From Pseudopyrenochaeta lycopersici (Eukaryota > Ascomycota > Dothideomycetes > Pleosporales > Pseudopyrenochaetaceae), in assembly GCA_003313425.1 (NCBI GenBank), contig NHZP01000132.1:1-26607 (forward strand): 26,607 nt of DNA, written 5' to 3'. Under the pieces are notes generated by a model, which saw only the letters and a program-made list of their open reading frames with translations, had not been told where the DNA came from and searched no databases. The translations under genes and the position numbers were made by a program. Below, one piece after another: positions 1 through 8,678 of this stretch (its first letter is position 1; every line of letters starts with the position of its first letter).

Positions 1-258
1 TTATATAGTATTTTCTACTAAAAACTTATATATAAACTTAACTTTTCTAAAAAATTAACCTAATTATAGCTATATTCTATATATTATTTTAAGTAGCTAG
101 CTATTCTTAACTTTCTTTCTAATATCTTATATTAAATTACTTTACTCTCTTTCTTCTTTTTCTTATTAAATATAGCTATCTATTATTTACTCTCTTTAAA
201 TATCTTATATTAAATTACTTTACTTTCTTCTTCTTTTCTTATTTAAACTAGTTAACTA
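1..258. other. AT-rich RIP-like flank downstream of helicase relic
   Basis: This stretch is dominated by TA, TAG and CTA words, as expected from CpA-to-TpA mutation. It follows the apparent stop of the helicase relic on the minus strand. I see no gene, RNA or clear repeat boundary in it. Confidence 0.6.
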
Positions 259-1336
259 TTATTTTATAAATACTATATAAATTATATCTATTTCTTTCTT
301 TCCTCTTCTAAAGATACTATATATAATACTAGCTACTCCTTTACTAGTAATATGCTTAAAAATCCGCCTATCTTGATATACCTCTCCTATCCATCTACCT
401 AGCTCCTCCTTACTATCTACCTGCCCTTAATATCCTACCTCCCAAAGCCTACTATCTTAAATTCCTCTACCTACCTCTAGCTTTGCTTTTGCCTCTGCTA
501 CTACTCGTAGCCTATATAGTACTGCTATCGCTACATTCGGCTATGCACAATCTGCCTGCCTACTACTCTGCTTACAGCTCTGCTTGCTGCTCTGCTTACT
601 ACCCTGCGTTCTGCCGCAGAGATACTCTATTATCCCACACTTCCAGCACGTTTAAACCTCCTTTTTATACCTTACCCTACTCCGCAGCTCCTCTATATCC
701 TGCAACCCCTCCTGCCTAAGCCGCGGACACTGCCACAGACTATGTACTGCCGCCTCGCGCTCTCTCTGCTCGAGCTCCTGCTCGGCCTGCTGCTTGCCTG
801 CTGCTTGGCCTGCTGCTCGCCTGCTGCTCGGCCTACTGCTCAGTCTGCAGCTTGGTCTGCTGCTCGCTGCCGCTTAGCTTGCTGCTCAGCTTGCTGCTTA
901 GTCTGTTGCTCCGCCTCTTCCTCCTCTTGCTGCCCTGCCTCATACTCCTCCTCCTCTTCCTCCTGCTGTACTACCACCTTGCCCTCCTCCCTCCTGAATA
1001 CTTCATGCAACATACCCCAGCAGTATGGACACGTCGTCTGTGATAGCTCATCGAGCTTCGCCCGTACTACCTGCTCCTGCCTCGCCTGTAGCTGCTCCTC
1101 GTCCTGCCACTGTTTCTGCCCTCTATACTCCTGCTCCTCACAGTTATCGCAGAACGCTATCTCTGCGCCTTCTGCTGCGCCGTCTGCTGCGCCGTCTACT
1201 CCTGTATTTTGCTCTTGCCTGTAGCTGTCTACAAGATAATTGCCTGCCGTCTATATACCAACTTATTACTGCTCTTCAACAACCTACTGTGCTAATAAAC
1301 GCGTCCATCACCTCGCTATCGTTCATCGGTTGCTGC

Positions 1337-1485
1337 TCCTCTGCCTCTGCCTCTGCCTCTGACTCTGCCTCTGCCTCTGCCTCTGCCTCTGCCTCTGCCT
1401 CTGCCTCTGCCTCTGCCTCTGCCTCTGCCTCTGCCTCTGCCTCTGCCTCTGCCTCTGCCTCTGCCTCTGCCTCTGCCTCTGCCTC
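1337..1485. repeat. TCTGCC hexanucleotide tandem array
   Basis: About 24 copies of a 6 bp unit, with one variant copy (GACTCT) near 1361. On the minus strand it encodes a Glu-Ala dipeptide run in frame with the helicase C-domain, just after the QESGRARG motif. Nearly all copies are identical although the unit contains a TpG, a RIP target. Confidence 0.95.
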
Positions 1486-2175
1486 AGCTTTCTGCCACTG
1501 CTGTCCTTGCACCACTAGAATCACTGCCTTGCCTGCCCCTCGCGCTCGCCCGCTCTCCTGCACAAAATCAACCATCCCCCACGGCCTCTCTACATGCAGC
1601 GTGAAGAGCACCTGCGCGATATCTACTCCTACTCTAAGCGCTGACGTGCACGTGATTAGCCCTCCTGACTGTCTCTACCTCTCTAGTACCTCTGCACGCT
1701 CGGGCATGCCTGCGTGGTACGCTACGCAGCCTAGCCGCCCTGCTAGCTGCTCACACAGCGCCTTGCTGCGACAGTACACAACCCCTTTCGCTCTTGCTAC
1801 CTCTCGTCCTCCTGCTACCTCTGCTACCTGCGCGCTACTAAGCAAACCTTGCCTTGTCCATCAGCCTGCGCGCGAGCTCTACAGCCGTCTCCTGCAGCTC
1901 TACCTTACGCCTGCAGCGTACTACTGTATACTGCGTCCTACGTTGCTGCGTTGTCTCTGCGCGGATAATTGTTGCTCCGCGCATTAACATTACCTCCTGT
2001 AGCTGCCTCTCCTGCGACGGTGGCAACGTAGCTGTAAGTAGTACCTGCTGGCACGGTAGCAGCTGAAGATCCTTTAGCCTGTGCAGCTTTATCCGCCACG
2101 AGTCTGCTGTAATAATAACATGCGACTTATTAACTACTGCCTTTAATTCTGCCTCAGTTGCCACCGTTGCCACTG

Positions 2176-2346
2176 CTGGAACTGCTGAAACTGCTGAAAC
2201 TGCTCAAACTGCTGGAATTGCTGGAATTGCTGGAACTGCTGCATCTGCTGCGTCTGCTGGAACTGCTGCGTCTGGAACTGCTGCGTCTGCTGGAACTGCT
2301 GCGTCTGCTGGAACTGCTGCGTCTGCTGGAACTGCTGCGTCTGCTG
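2176..2346. repeat. 9/18 bp tandem tract in helicase relic
   Basis: Imperfect 9 bp units (CTGCTGGAA, CTGCTGAAA, CTGCTGCGT) are arranged partly as an 18 bp higher-order unit GGAACTGCTGCGTCTGCT repeated about five times from 2259, one copy shortened. On the minus strand one frame is Gln-Phe/Gln-Thr rich, another is Ala-Val-Pro-Ala-Asp rich. The upstream gene frame enters as the Gln-rich frame, while the downstream helicase domain reads on from the Ala-rich frame. Confidence 0.9.
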
Positions 2347-4542
2347 CCTCTTCTGCGGCTCGTCTCTATTGCTTAGGCTGCTCTGCTCCTGCTTCCTCTT
2401 TCTACTCGCCTCTGTATGTAGAAGGAAGCTAAGGAAGGCGTGCTAGCTATAGCTTAACGTGCGGAAGACGTTAATTGAACGAACACTTAGCCCTTGTACT
2501 ATATCAGCCTGTACAGCATAGGCTACTAGTCCTGTCGTTGTAAAACGCCCGCTCTGTAGCTTAAGCGGATCCTCTCCGTCCTCCTCGCTGTTACTGCTAC
2601 CGTCTACCTCAGGCGCAAACGCCCAGTGACTACCGCGACTCTTTTTCTCCTGACAATAGCCTGCTGCAAACCGCTGTCCTACTACCTCGCGCCCAATACC
2701 TACAGCTACGTGCCGGTACTCCTGGATTGTCAGCCGCGTGCCTAGAAGCTCTACTGACTCGACCGCTAACGCACGCGTAAGCCTATCTATATCCCAGAGC
2801 TTATCCTTGTCTGCCTAGAGGTAGTTGTTCATCGATGCTAAAGCTACTTTACCTTGGCTAGCTAGCAGCATCGCCCGCAGAGGCCGTACGTAGAGCAGGT
2901 ACGCTGCGATCAACTGCCCTACTGCCTCTGGCAGGAAGCGCGGAACTACCTTAGGTCGATCCTACTGCGCCTGCGTCTTGTGGTAGCGGGTGACTAGCGT
3001 AACCTGCCTATTAATTACGTAGAGGTTGCGATCCTGGAGCACCCCATTACGCCACCGAACTGACAGTAACTCAGGCCCGCGCGCTGGCTGCCCGCCTGTG
3101 ATATGGACCGCGAGACAGAGTAGCTCAAGGAAGCGTCCCACGCGCTGGAGATATCGCTGCACCTGTTGCTTATGCTACAGTATAGACGCCTTAGCTTGGT
3201 AGACTTGGCTGCCTTGATTGCCCTCCTCGCCTTCCTGCTCCCCTCTTAATGTATATAGTTGCTGCGCAGCTGGCACGCTCGCGAGCCGCGCGAGAACCTA
3301 GTCCCTGCCCTCTTTAAGCTGAGCTAGTGTTAAGAAGTAGCCTGCTCGCTGTGCTGTTGTCACATTGTCTTGGATAGCTGCTAGGTTAGTAGAGCGTCGC
3401 TGTGCCTGCTCCTCTACCCAGAGCAGTTCCCCCTAAAGGATCTGCTCTGCCTTTGCTACTAGTCCTTGTGCTATAGCGCGAAAGCGCTCTAGCTTAATAG
3501 GCCGGCCTTTAAGGAAGAACGTCTGGCGGTTAGGAGACTACTATATACTGCCTGCAATACGGCCTGGGGTACGTAGAGAGATATACTTAGCGTAGGCAAG
3601 TAGACTAATTATAATGCTTATCAGGCTATGCGAGCTATTGACGAGATAGCGCGCTTGCTGATGTAGTAGAGCAGCTGTCTTAGCAGCACCCTACTCTGCG
3701 CGCTAGGTAGATAGGAGGAAAGCTTTAGCTGCTAGGACGCAGACGCAGTAGACGATTAAGCTAAGAAGTGTTAAGAACTGCGAGGCGTCGCGTAGTTAGT
3801 TCGTATCTGGGTTAATAGCTAGCGCGGTAAGGAAGTAGATTATACCGCTATAAAACGGCTAACAGTATACCTCCTAGCAGAACAGTGCCTTAGACAGGCT
3901 TAGGATAGCCTTCTGCTGTTCAGCTACGTAACTACTTCTATCAGCAGCAGTTAGTAGTCTCCAGAGCTTTACTGCTTCCTACTTCTGCCCTCTGTGCCAG
4001 GGGAATAGGCGGACGATATGCTAGAATCCGTCCTCTGCGTCTTCCTCCTCCTTCTCTTTCTCTCTGGCAGCAATTAACCGCAGGCAGTAGCAAATAAGTC
4101 ATGCCTAGAGCTGTGCTGCGCGACGTTAGCTTTCTATCTTCTGCATACGACCTAGAGGGCGACAATCAGACTGCTGTGGTGTTGCACTACGTAGCCAGCG
4201 CAACGTCTCAATCAATAGCGAGCTAAGCCCCTTGACAGCCTGCTCAACTACCTCTTTAACGCGGCGTACCGTACATTGTAATACTAGCTCGTCGTCGCCT
4301 AGCGGTCGCACAGCGTAGGCGAGCTGCTTCCAGTCTAGGTAGGCTTTAAGGTGCTGCTCCCATTACGTCCGTTTTAACCAGCCAGTGCGGTCGTAGGCTA
4401 AGGCCTTTTCAGCAATTTGGCTGATTGCCTTGTTATCCTGACGCTCAATAGTTTCCCACTCAGCTAACAAGCTAGTGAGCCTCTCCTTAGGGTCTAGCCG
4501 CTTTCTCTGCTGTTGTTGCTGCCCCGAATGCTGATCCTGCGT

Positions 4543-4674
4543 CTGCTCCTGTGCCTGCTCCTGTGCCTGCTCCTGTGCCTGCTCCTGTGCCTGCTCCTGT
4601 GCCTGCTCCTGTGCCTGCTCCTGTGCCTGCTCCTGTGCCTGCTCCTGTGCCTGCTCCTGTGCCTGCTCCTGTAC
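4543..4674. repeat. 12 bp tandem array encoding Gln-Glu-Gln-Ala
   Basis: About eleven copies of CTGCTCCTGTGC (plus strand), encoding QEQA on the minus strand between the TFFRERRYVRYFVV and LDPKERLTSLL segments of the helicase relic. Copies are almost identical, with degenerate units at both ends. No stop occurs inside the array although each unit has three CpA sites on the coding strand. Confidence 0.95.
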
Positions 4675-4875
4675 CTCTGCCTGTACTACAAAGTACCGGA
4701 CGTAGCGCCGTTCGCGGAAAAAAGTCTGCACCTTAACTAGCCTCTATAGCTACGTAGCGTGCTCCTGGTACAAGGTCGCAGAGGCAGAGGACTATCGTGT
4801 AAGCTTTATACCGTGCTGCTCGTTTATATATTTCTGTATACACTTACAGCTTGTGCTTAGAAAGCCGCAGCGCTT

Positions 4876-4920
4876 GCTAGTAGTAGTGCTACTACTACTA
4901 CTGCTGCTGCTACTACTAGC
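4876..4920. repeat. TAG/TAC/TGC trinucleotide tract (Ser run)
   Basis: A trinucleotide-repeat stretch of TAG, TAC and TGC words. On the minus strand it encodes about ten Ser followed by Thr within the zinc-finger N-terminus of the helicase relic, between two Cys-containing segments. It probably marks a flexible insertion. Confidence 0.75.
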
Positions 4921-5228
4921 GACGTAATTACAGCAGAGAAATGCGTCCTGTAGGGAACCTAGCTCCGCGATAGGCGGGCTGTTTAGTTGAGGGAGAGGGA
5001 CCTCCGCTAGCGGGTTTAAGTTAAGGCCTTAGTAGGCTGCGAGCAGCTCTCTCCGCTGCGTTGCAGGTATACTATGCTAGCGCTCTAGGTGCTGATCTAG
5101 GCTGTAGACAGCGCAGGTATGCTAGCGGCAGACAAGGACGCTATAGGATAGGAGAAAGGTAAACATCATAGATACTCTTTCTTTTTCTCTCTTTTATTCC
5201 CTCTCGCTTTTACTCTTATTTATTCTAT

Positions 5229-5288
5229 TATATAGAACGCGTAGTTACGCGTCTAGGAACGCGATTTATGCTCTAACGCGTTACGCGT
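5229..5288 (-). promoter_or_regulatory. Putative promoter with TATA and ACGCGT cluster upstream of helicase relic
   Basis: Directly upstream of the minus-strand ATG at 5169 lie a pyrimidine/purine-rich leader, a TATA-like CTATATAA (5229-5236) and five ACGCG cores: ACGCGT at 5237-5242, 5247-5252, 5276-5281 and 5283-5288, plus ACGCGA at 5259-5264. ACGCGT is the MluI cell-cycle box bound by MBF (Mbp1/Swi6) in fungi. Function here is inference, but the density is striking in otherwise AT-rich DNA. Confidence 0.45.
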
Positions 5289-5950
5289 AGGTACTAGCTA
5301 ATCTAGGTTAGAGAACTAGCTAAGAAAGGTTTAGTCGCAGAATAAAGGGGGCGGACGCATTCTTCTAGGTGTTCTCCTTCTGTTTCGTAAGATTAGCGAA
5401 CGCACAGGGCAAGAGAAAAAAGGGGGAGACCGCATAGTTCTGGGTGTTCATAAGGCCTGGATAAGGGAGGAGGCACAGACAACTAACAAAGAGACCGAGC
5501 CTCTGAACTAACTAATAACGCCAGAGTCACGTGATCCCACGCCAAGACGGACTATGTCCTATAGGACAGAGATAAACCTAGAGATCCTAGAGGGGGCCTT
5601 ATAGGAATCCTATAAGACAATTATGTATATAGACTCGCATAATGTAGCCCTATAGCATATTGTAATTAACTTAAGATAATCCACGAGTATACTACTATCT
5701 AATACTTCTACCTTCGACCCACCTAGCTCTGCACATCTACAGAATACTCCAAAGATACTAACTAGTCAACACCAGTTGCTTTATATTGTAACCACTTGAC
5801 TAGATCTTTAACAACGTGTTATACGCTTTACCTATATAGCTCTTACTTATAGTAATTCTTTCTATAGCTCTTAAATTTTCTTAGGTTACTTTAGTTTATT
5901 ATATAAACTCTTTATATATTTCTCTAAATAGTAGTTAATAACCTACTTAA
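5289..5950. other. Upstream region with direct repeat and short palindromes, no gene seen
   Basis: No coding signal found. It holds an imperfect direct repeat (GGGGGCGGACGCATTCTTCT near 5347 and GGGGGAGACCGCATAGTTCT near 5422, each followed by a GGTGTTC word). It also holds a perfect 12 bp palindrome GTCCTATAGGAC (5556-5567), a 9 bp-arm palindrome with one central base (5598-5616), and short inverted words CTAGTCAA / TTGACTAG around 5763-5806. Composition shifts to RIP-saturated AT-rich text after about 5830. Confidence 0.5.
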
Positions 5951-5959
5951 GTCCTTAGT

Positions 5960-6460
5960 AGCTTACTATTTAAGCTACTCTTAAGATAGTTAATCTTCTA
6001 AACGTAGCTTATATTATCTAACCTAGCTTTAAGAAGCTTAAAGTTAAACCCTTAGATATACAGGTTAAATTTAGTTCTTCCTTACTTAGTTATATAGAAG
6101 TATTTAAGCGCCTTCTCTCTTACTATAAAGTCCTTAAAGAAGTTATTAAAGTAGGACTATAGCTTAAAGAGAGATAGCGTTACTAGCCTATTTATAAGGT
6201 TTATTATAGATAGGCTAAGGACGTTAAACGCTTAGCCTATTATATAAGTAATAACGTAATTTACTCTACTACTATTATCTAGGTAGACTATATAATCTCT
6301 ATATAGCTTTACTTAGACCTTTATTTTTTATTAAAGATATTAGTTATATAAGCCTTTCTTAAAGACTTTTATATTTAGTAGTCTTAGTTTCCTAATTTCT
6401 TATATAAGAGAGTCTTACTATTTTATTAAAAAGAGGGTAGAGACTATACGTACTGTCTAT
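5960..6460 (-). pseudogene. Ty3/gypsy gag-like relic, RIP-saturated
   Basis: On the minus strand one frame reads, between many TAG/TAA, as a retrotransposon gag core. It has a conserved-looking stretch around 6260-6200 (VNYVITYIIG followed by AFNVLS), then LVTLSLFKL, then a Phe/Asp/Glu/Lys segment ending in KALKYFYITKQ-like text near 6085 where TAG/TAA replace Gln/Trp. This resembles the fungal gypsy gag pattern of a K-x-Y-x-S-x-L-x-G-x-A-F core followed by an A-x-x-K-L-x-x-L-x-Q motif. The boundaries are approximate. It is read by eye from heavily mutated sequence. Confidence 0.45.
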
Positions 6461-7079
6461 ATACTACTTAATTTAGTAACTAAGTTCTTTAGCTCTTAAA
6501 CTTAGTTTTATATTAACTTATATAGCTAGCTCTACTATTAACTAGCTAACTTATTAAGGCTATCTTATAAGGAGTTAACTATTACTAATAGATCTTCTAC
6601 TAAGGGTTAGTTATTACGTAGTTATTAGGGGTCGTGCTAATATAACTAGTGTTACTAAGGTGCGTGCTAGTGCAGCTAGTATTCCTACTATCCTAAGGCT
6701 CCTGTTATTTATATCTAGTACTCTTATTATTATAGCTTATACACTTATTAGTTTAAAGGCCCCTAGTATCTATCTATTATTTTTAGGTTATTAATCTTTC
6801 TCCTTATATTATAGGTGAAGAGGCCTAGCTAATAAGTATGTATTTATCTTATACTATAGAAGGAGAAAGATAAAGAAGAGGTTACAGGTATCCTTAGAGG
6901 ATATATATATATTTTTATATAAGTAAAGAGGAACGTGCTCTTCTAGCTACTAACTTGTATAAGCTAATAAGAAAAGGGGGCAGAGGAGATTAAGGAGTTC
7001 CTTCCCCGTGCGATAGTAGCGAAGCCTCTCCTGCTCAAAGGGCGCAGCCTATTACAAGTACCTATAATACTACTTTATA
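6461..7079. other. RIP-saturated intergenic or transposon remnant
   Basis: TA-rich text with scattered less-mutated words (GGTGCGTGCTAGTGCAGCTAG near 6659; a GC-richer patch at 6970-7050). It lies between two gypsy-like fragments on the same strand and may be their untranslated or LTR sequence. I could not find matching LTR ends or an ORF. Confidence 0.4.
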
Positions 7080-7375
7080 CTTAAGCTTTATTAAGTACTA
7101 AAAACTCTTAGCTTTTAACTATATTATACTTTTAAATTAATATAGATATCTCTTTCTATCTACTCTAATCTATTTAAGAGACGCGCTTATACCTTCTTTA
7201 CTTATATCTACTACTATAAAAAGTATACCTCTATTCTTATAATTAGGACTTACTAACGCTAAAGCTAAAGTAATATATTACTTTAAGGTACTTATAGCCT
7301 CTTATTAAGCCTCCTACTATATCTATTTAACGCTAGTTCTTATTAACTAGAATAGGGGCTTTACGCGAATAGTAA
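7080..7375 (-). pseudogene. Ty3/gypsy reverse transcriptase-RNase H junction relic
   Basis: The minus strand reads LALVSPNYKNRGILFIVVD followed by ISKEGISASLK, then RKRYLYxF and LKARSF. This is the layout of the gypsy RT thumb (LxxAPxLxxPDY) followed by the RNase H start (VDASxxGxGAxLxQ, then RHPxxFESxxW). The PDY Asp reads as Asn, as expected from TpG-to-TpA change, and several Gln/Trp codons are stops. It ends abruptly near 7080. It lies upstream (in minus orientation) of the gag-like relic, so the two are not one collinear element. Confidence 0.5.
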
Positions 7376-8196
7376 AGCTAGGCACCTATATCCTATAGTA
7401 GACACAGATACCTATAAACACCCTTACTTCTTTTATATTTCACACAATTTCCTTAGTGAAGAGTTAGACACTTATGCTGACATTACCCTTATCTCTTAGG
7501 TTAAGACTTTGACGGCACAATTGAACGAATGCCTCGGGATTCTTGATAGTCTTCAGGTTGCCTGACGCATTAATGCAATGCTTATGGAACATCTGGAGGG
7601 TGAGTGTATGAACTGTCTTAACGGTTTTTTTTGTTCAATAATAAGACATTAAGATTATACACTGGATAACGTATCTCAAATAGGATAGTCAATACAATAT
7701 TTTCCCAGCCTAACTGTAGCTTAAACTCTGTACCTGCTCCTATAGCTCGCTTCTAGATCCACTTTATCACTATAGAATCACACGAAATATTTCCACACAA
7801 TTCTATGCGATTAATAATGAGGGCACAATCTGTTAATACCACCAACTAGTCTGGCCGCTTTTAACATGTGCTATAACAGCGTGGTAGATATTCAAGATAA
7901 ACAGCTATTACTAGCCATCAACAGAATTCTCCAGTCGAGCAGCAATCATTTAGACAGCTTCTAGCCAGCCAATAATATAGGAAGGTACAGTACAAAAGCT
8001 TGCCCTCCTGCTCTACACGCCGAATAACCATAATTTCCTCTTTACTCTACATCGCTACTGCATAACGCGTTTCTTAAAGGACCAATATAGAAGAGTGTTG
8101 AGGCCATTGAACAGCCTCCTAGGTAGCGACCCCTCCTTAAACACCATTCTTTTGCAGGTTTGAAGCAGAACCTTGCAGATACGTCTTAGAACTAAG
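7376..8196. other. Less-mutated region, no recognised gene
   Basis: From about 7380 the sequence becomes normal fungal-like in composition, with few TAG/CTA words. On the minus strand a short ORF begins at an ATG near 7589 and reads about 40 codons (FHKHCINASGNL, then EAFVQLCRQ) without recognised family. A run of eight T lies at 7625-7632. Short ORFs around 8055-8200 look like chance. It may be the degraded end of a single-copy host gene. Confidence 0.4.
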
Positions 8197-8201
8197 AAAA
8201 C

Positions 8202-8436
8202 TGTCAAATTCAAGGACTTTTTGGCTTGATCTTTGATGAATTGATGATGAACGTTATTCATTGGTTTTGTTCCCCATTTTTTCCTTTTATGGAGTGTGTG
8301 TGTGCCAAGTGGTTACACCCGAGCTTTGTACTACAATACAGTATCGCGTAACTTCGCTGCTGTGCTGTAGATCTAACAGCATACTCTTTCTGGGCACGCA
8401 CCTTGTATCTGATAACAGCACTTGTGTAGTCTGACA
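8202..8436 (-). mobile_element. Solo LTR of a copia-type retrotransposon, perfect 5 bp TSD
   Basis: A 235 bp unit with TGTCA...TGACA ends, flanked on both sides by the 5 bp duplication AAAAC (8197-8201 and 8437-8441). It contains a short GT/CA run. Read on the minus strand, it shares a ~110 bp block with the LTR at 12479-12900 (AAGAGTATGCTGTTAGATCT through TAACCACTTGGCACACACAC). Its far end matches the LTR at 13537-13759 (CAAGGACT...TTGGCTTGATCTTTGATGAA on plus). No internal coding region or second LTR is present, so it is a solo LTR. Confidence 0.85.
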
Positions 8437-8678
8437 AAAACAAAGATAATGTACCCAAGCCTGGGCGCCTTATTTGCCCAGCAGTAACAACCGCAATTAA
8501 GGTCTATGCCATAGTTAAAGGAAGTGGTTTGATTAAAGTAGATGTGGTTGAACAAAGTAATATACAAGAAGACAAATGGAATGGTGGTTCTCCAGCAGAT
8601 ATCTGTTTCATTATTTATGAAACCCTGCTGAGGACTCCATGCCTCCCCACTAATTCGAGTACCCTGGCCAGTATTAGC
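8437..8678. other. 3' flank of the transporter gene
   Basis: About 240 bp between the solo LTR and the transporter stop codon. It should contain the transporter 3' UTR and polyadenylation region (minus strand). No ORF or strong signal is visible apart from A/T-rich words around 8530-8620. Confidence 0.4.

Larger units (their letters stand above)
259..5169 (-). pseudogene. RIP-degraded telomere-linked RecQ-like helicase with DUF3505-type N-terminus
   Basis: Reading the minus strand from ATG ATG at 5169 gives one main frame broken by TAG/TAA/TGA that are explicable as CAG, TGG or CGA changed by C-to-T or G-to-A. Order: Cys/His zinc-finger N-terminus (about 5130-4830, with C-x-H-T-C and H-x4-H-like spacing) typical of DUF3505; a TGWLKRT / LRWLRS region (4400-4150); a VHITGGQPARG...ELLSVRW segment (about 3125-3045); YRHVAVGIG (about 2715); LQSGRFTTTGLVAY (about 2555-2515); Gln/Ala tract; then helicase motif III (LLTATLPP), a helicase C-domain (VVYCRSK, YHAGMPERAE) and QESGRARG (about 2060-1540); Cys-rich and Gln-rich C-terminus. 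Known fungal telomere-linked helicases are of similar size (about 1,500 or more residues) and subtelomeric. Motif II is mutated and the Walker A part is absent. At least two frame changes occur, in the Gln-rich tracts near 2160 and 800-870. The family call is by recognition; exact ends are uncertain. Confidence 0.8.

Noticed and set aside
742..1224. Plus-strand Cys/Leu/Ser-rich ORFs at 483-1987
   Set aside because: They are antisense shadows of the Gln/Glu-rich minus-strand helicase C-terminus and its repeats; composition follows from CTG/TGC repetition.
1337..1485. CRISPR-like array or regulatory repeat
   Set aside because: The repeats are contiguous 6 or 12 bp units with no spacers, in frame with a eukaryotic relic gene.
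4513..4740. Plus-strand Leu-rich and Pro-Ala-Pro ORFs over the 12 bp array
   Set aside because: These are mirror frames of the QEQA tandem array, without independent support.
8055..8567. Minus-strand small ORFs at 8055-8261, 8258-8458 and 8373-8567
   Set aside because: They run across the solo LTR and its flanks without conserved domains.
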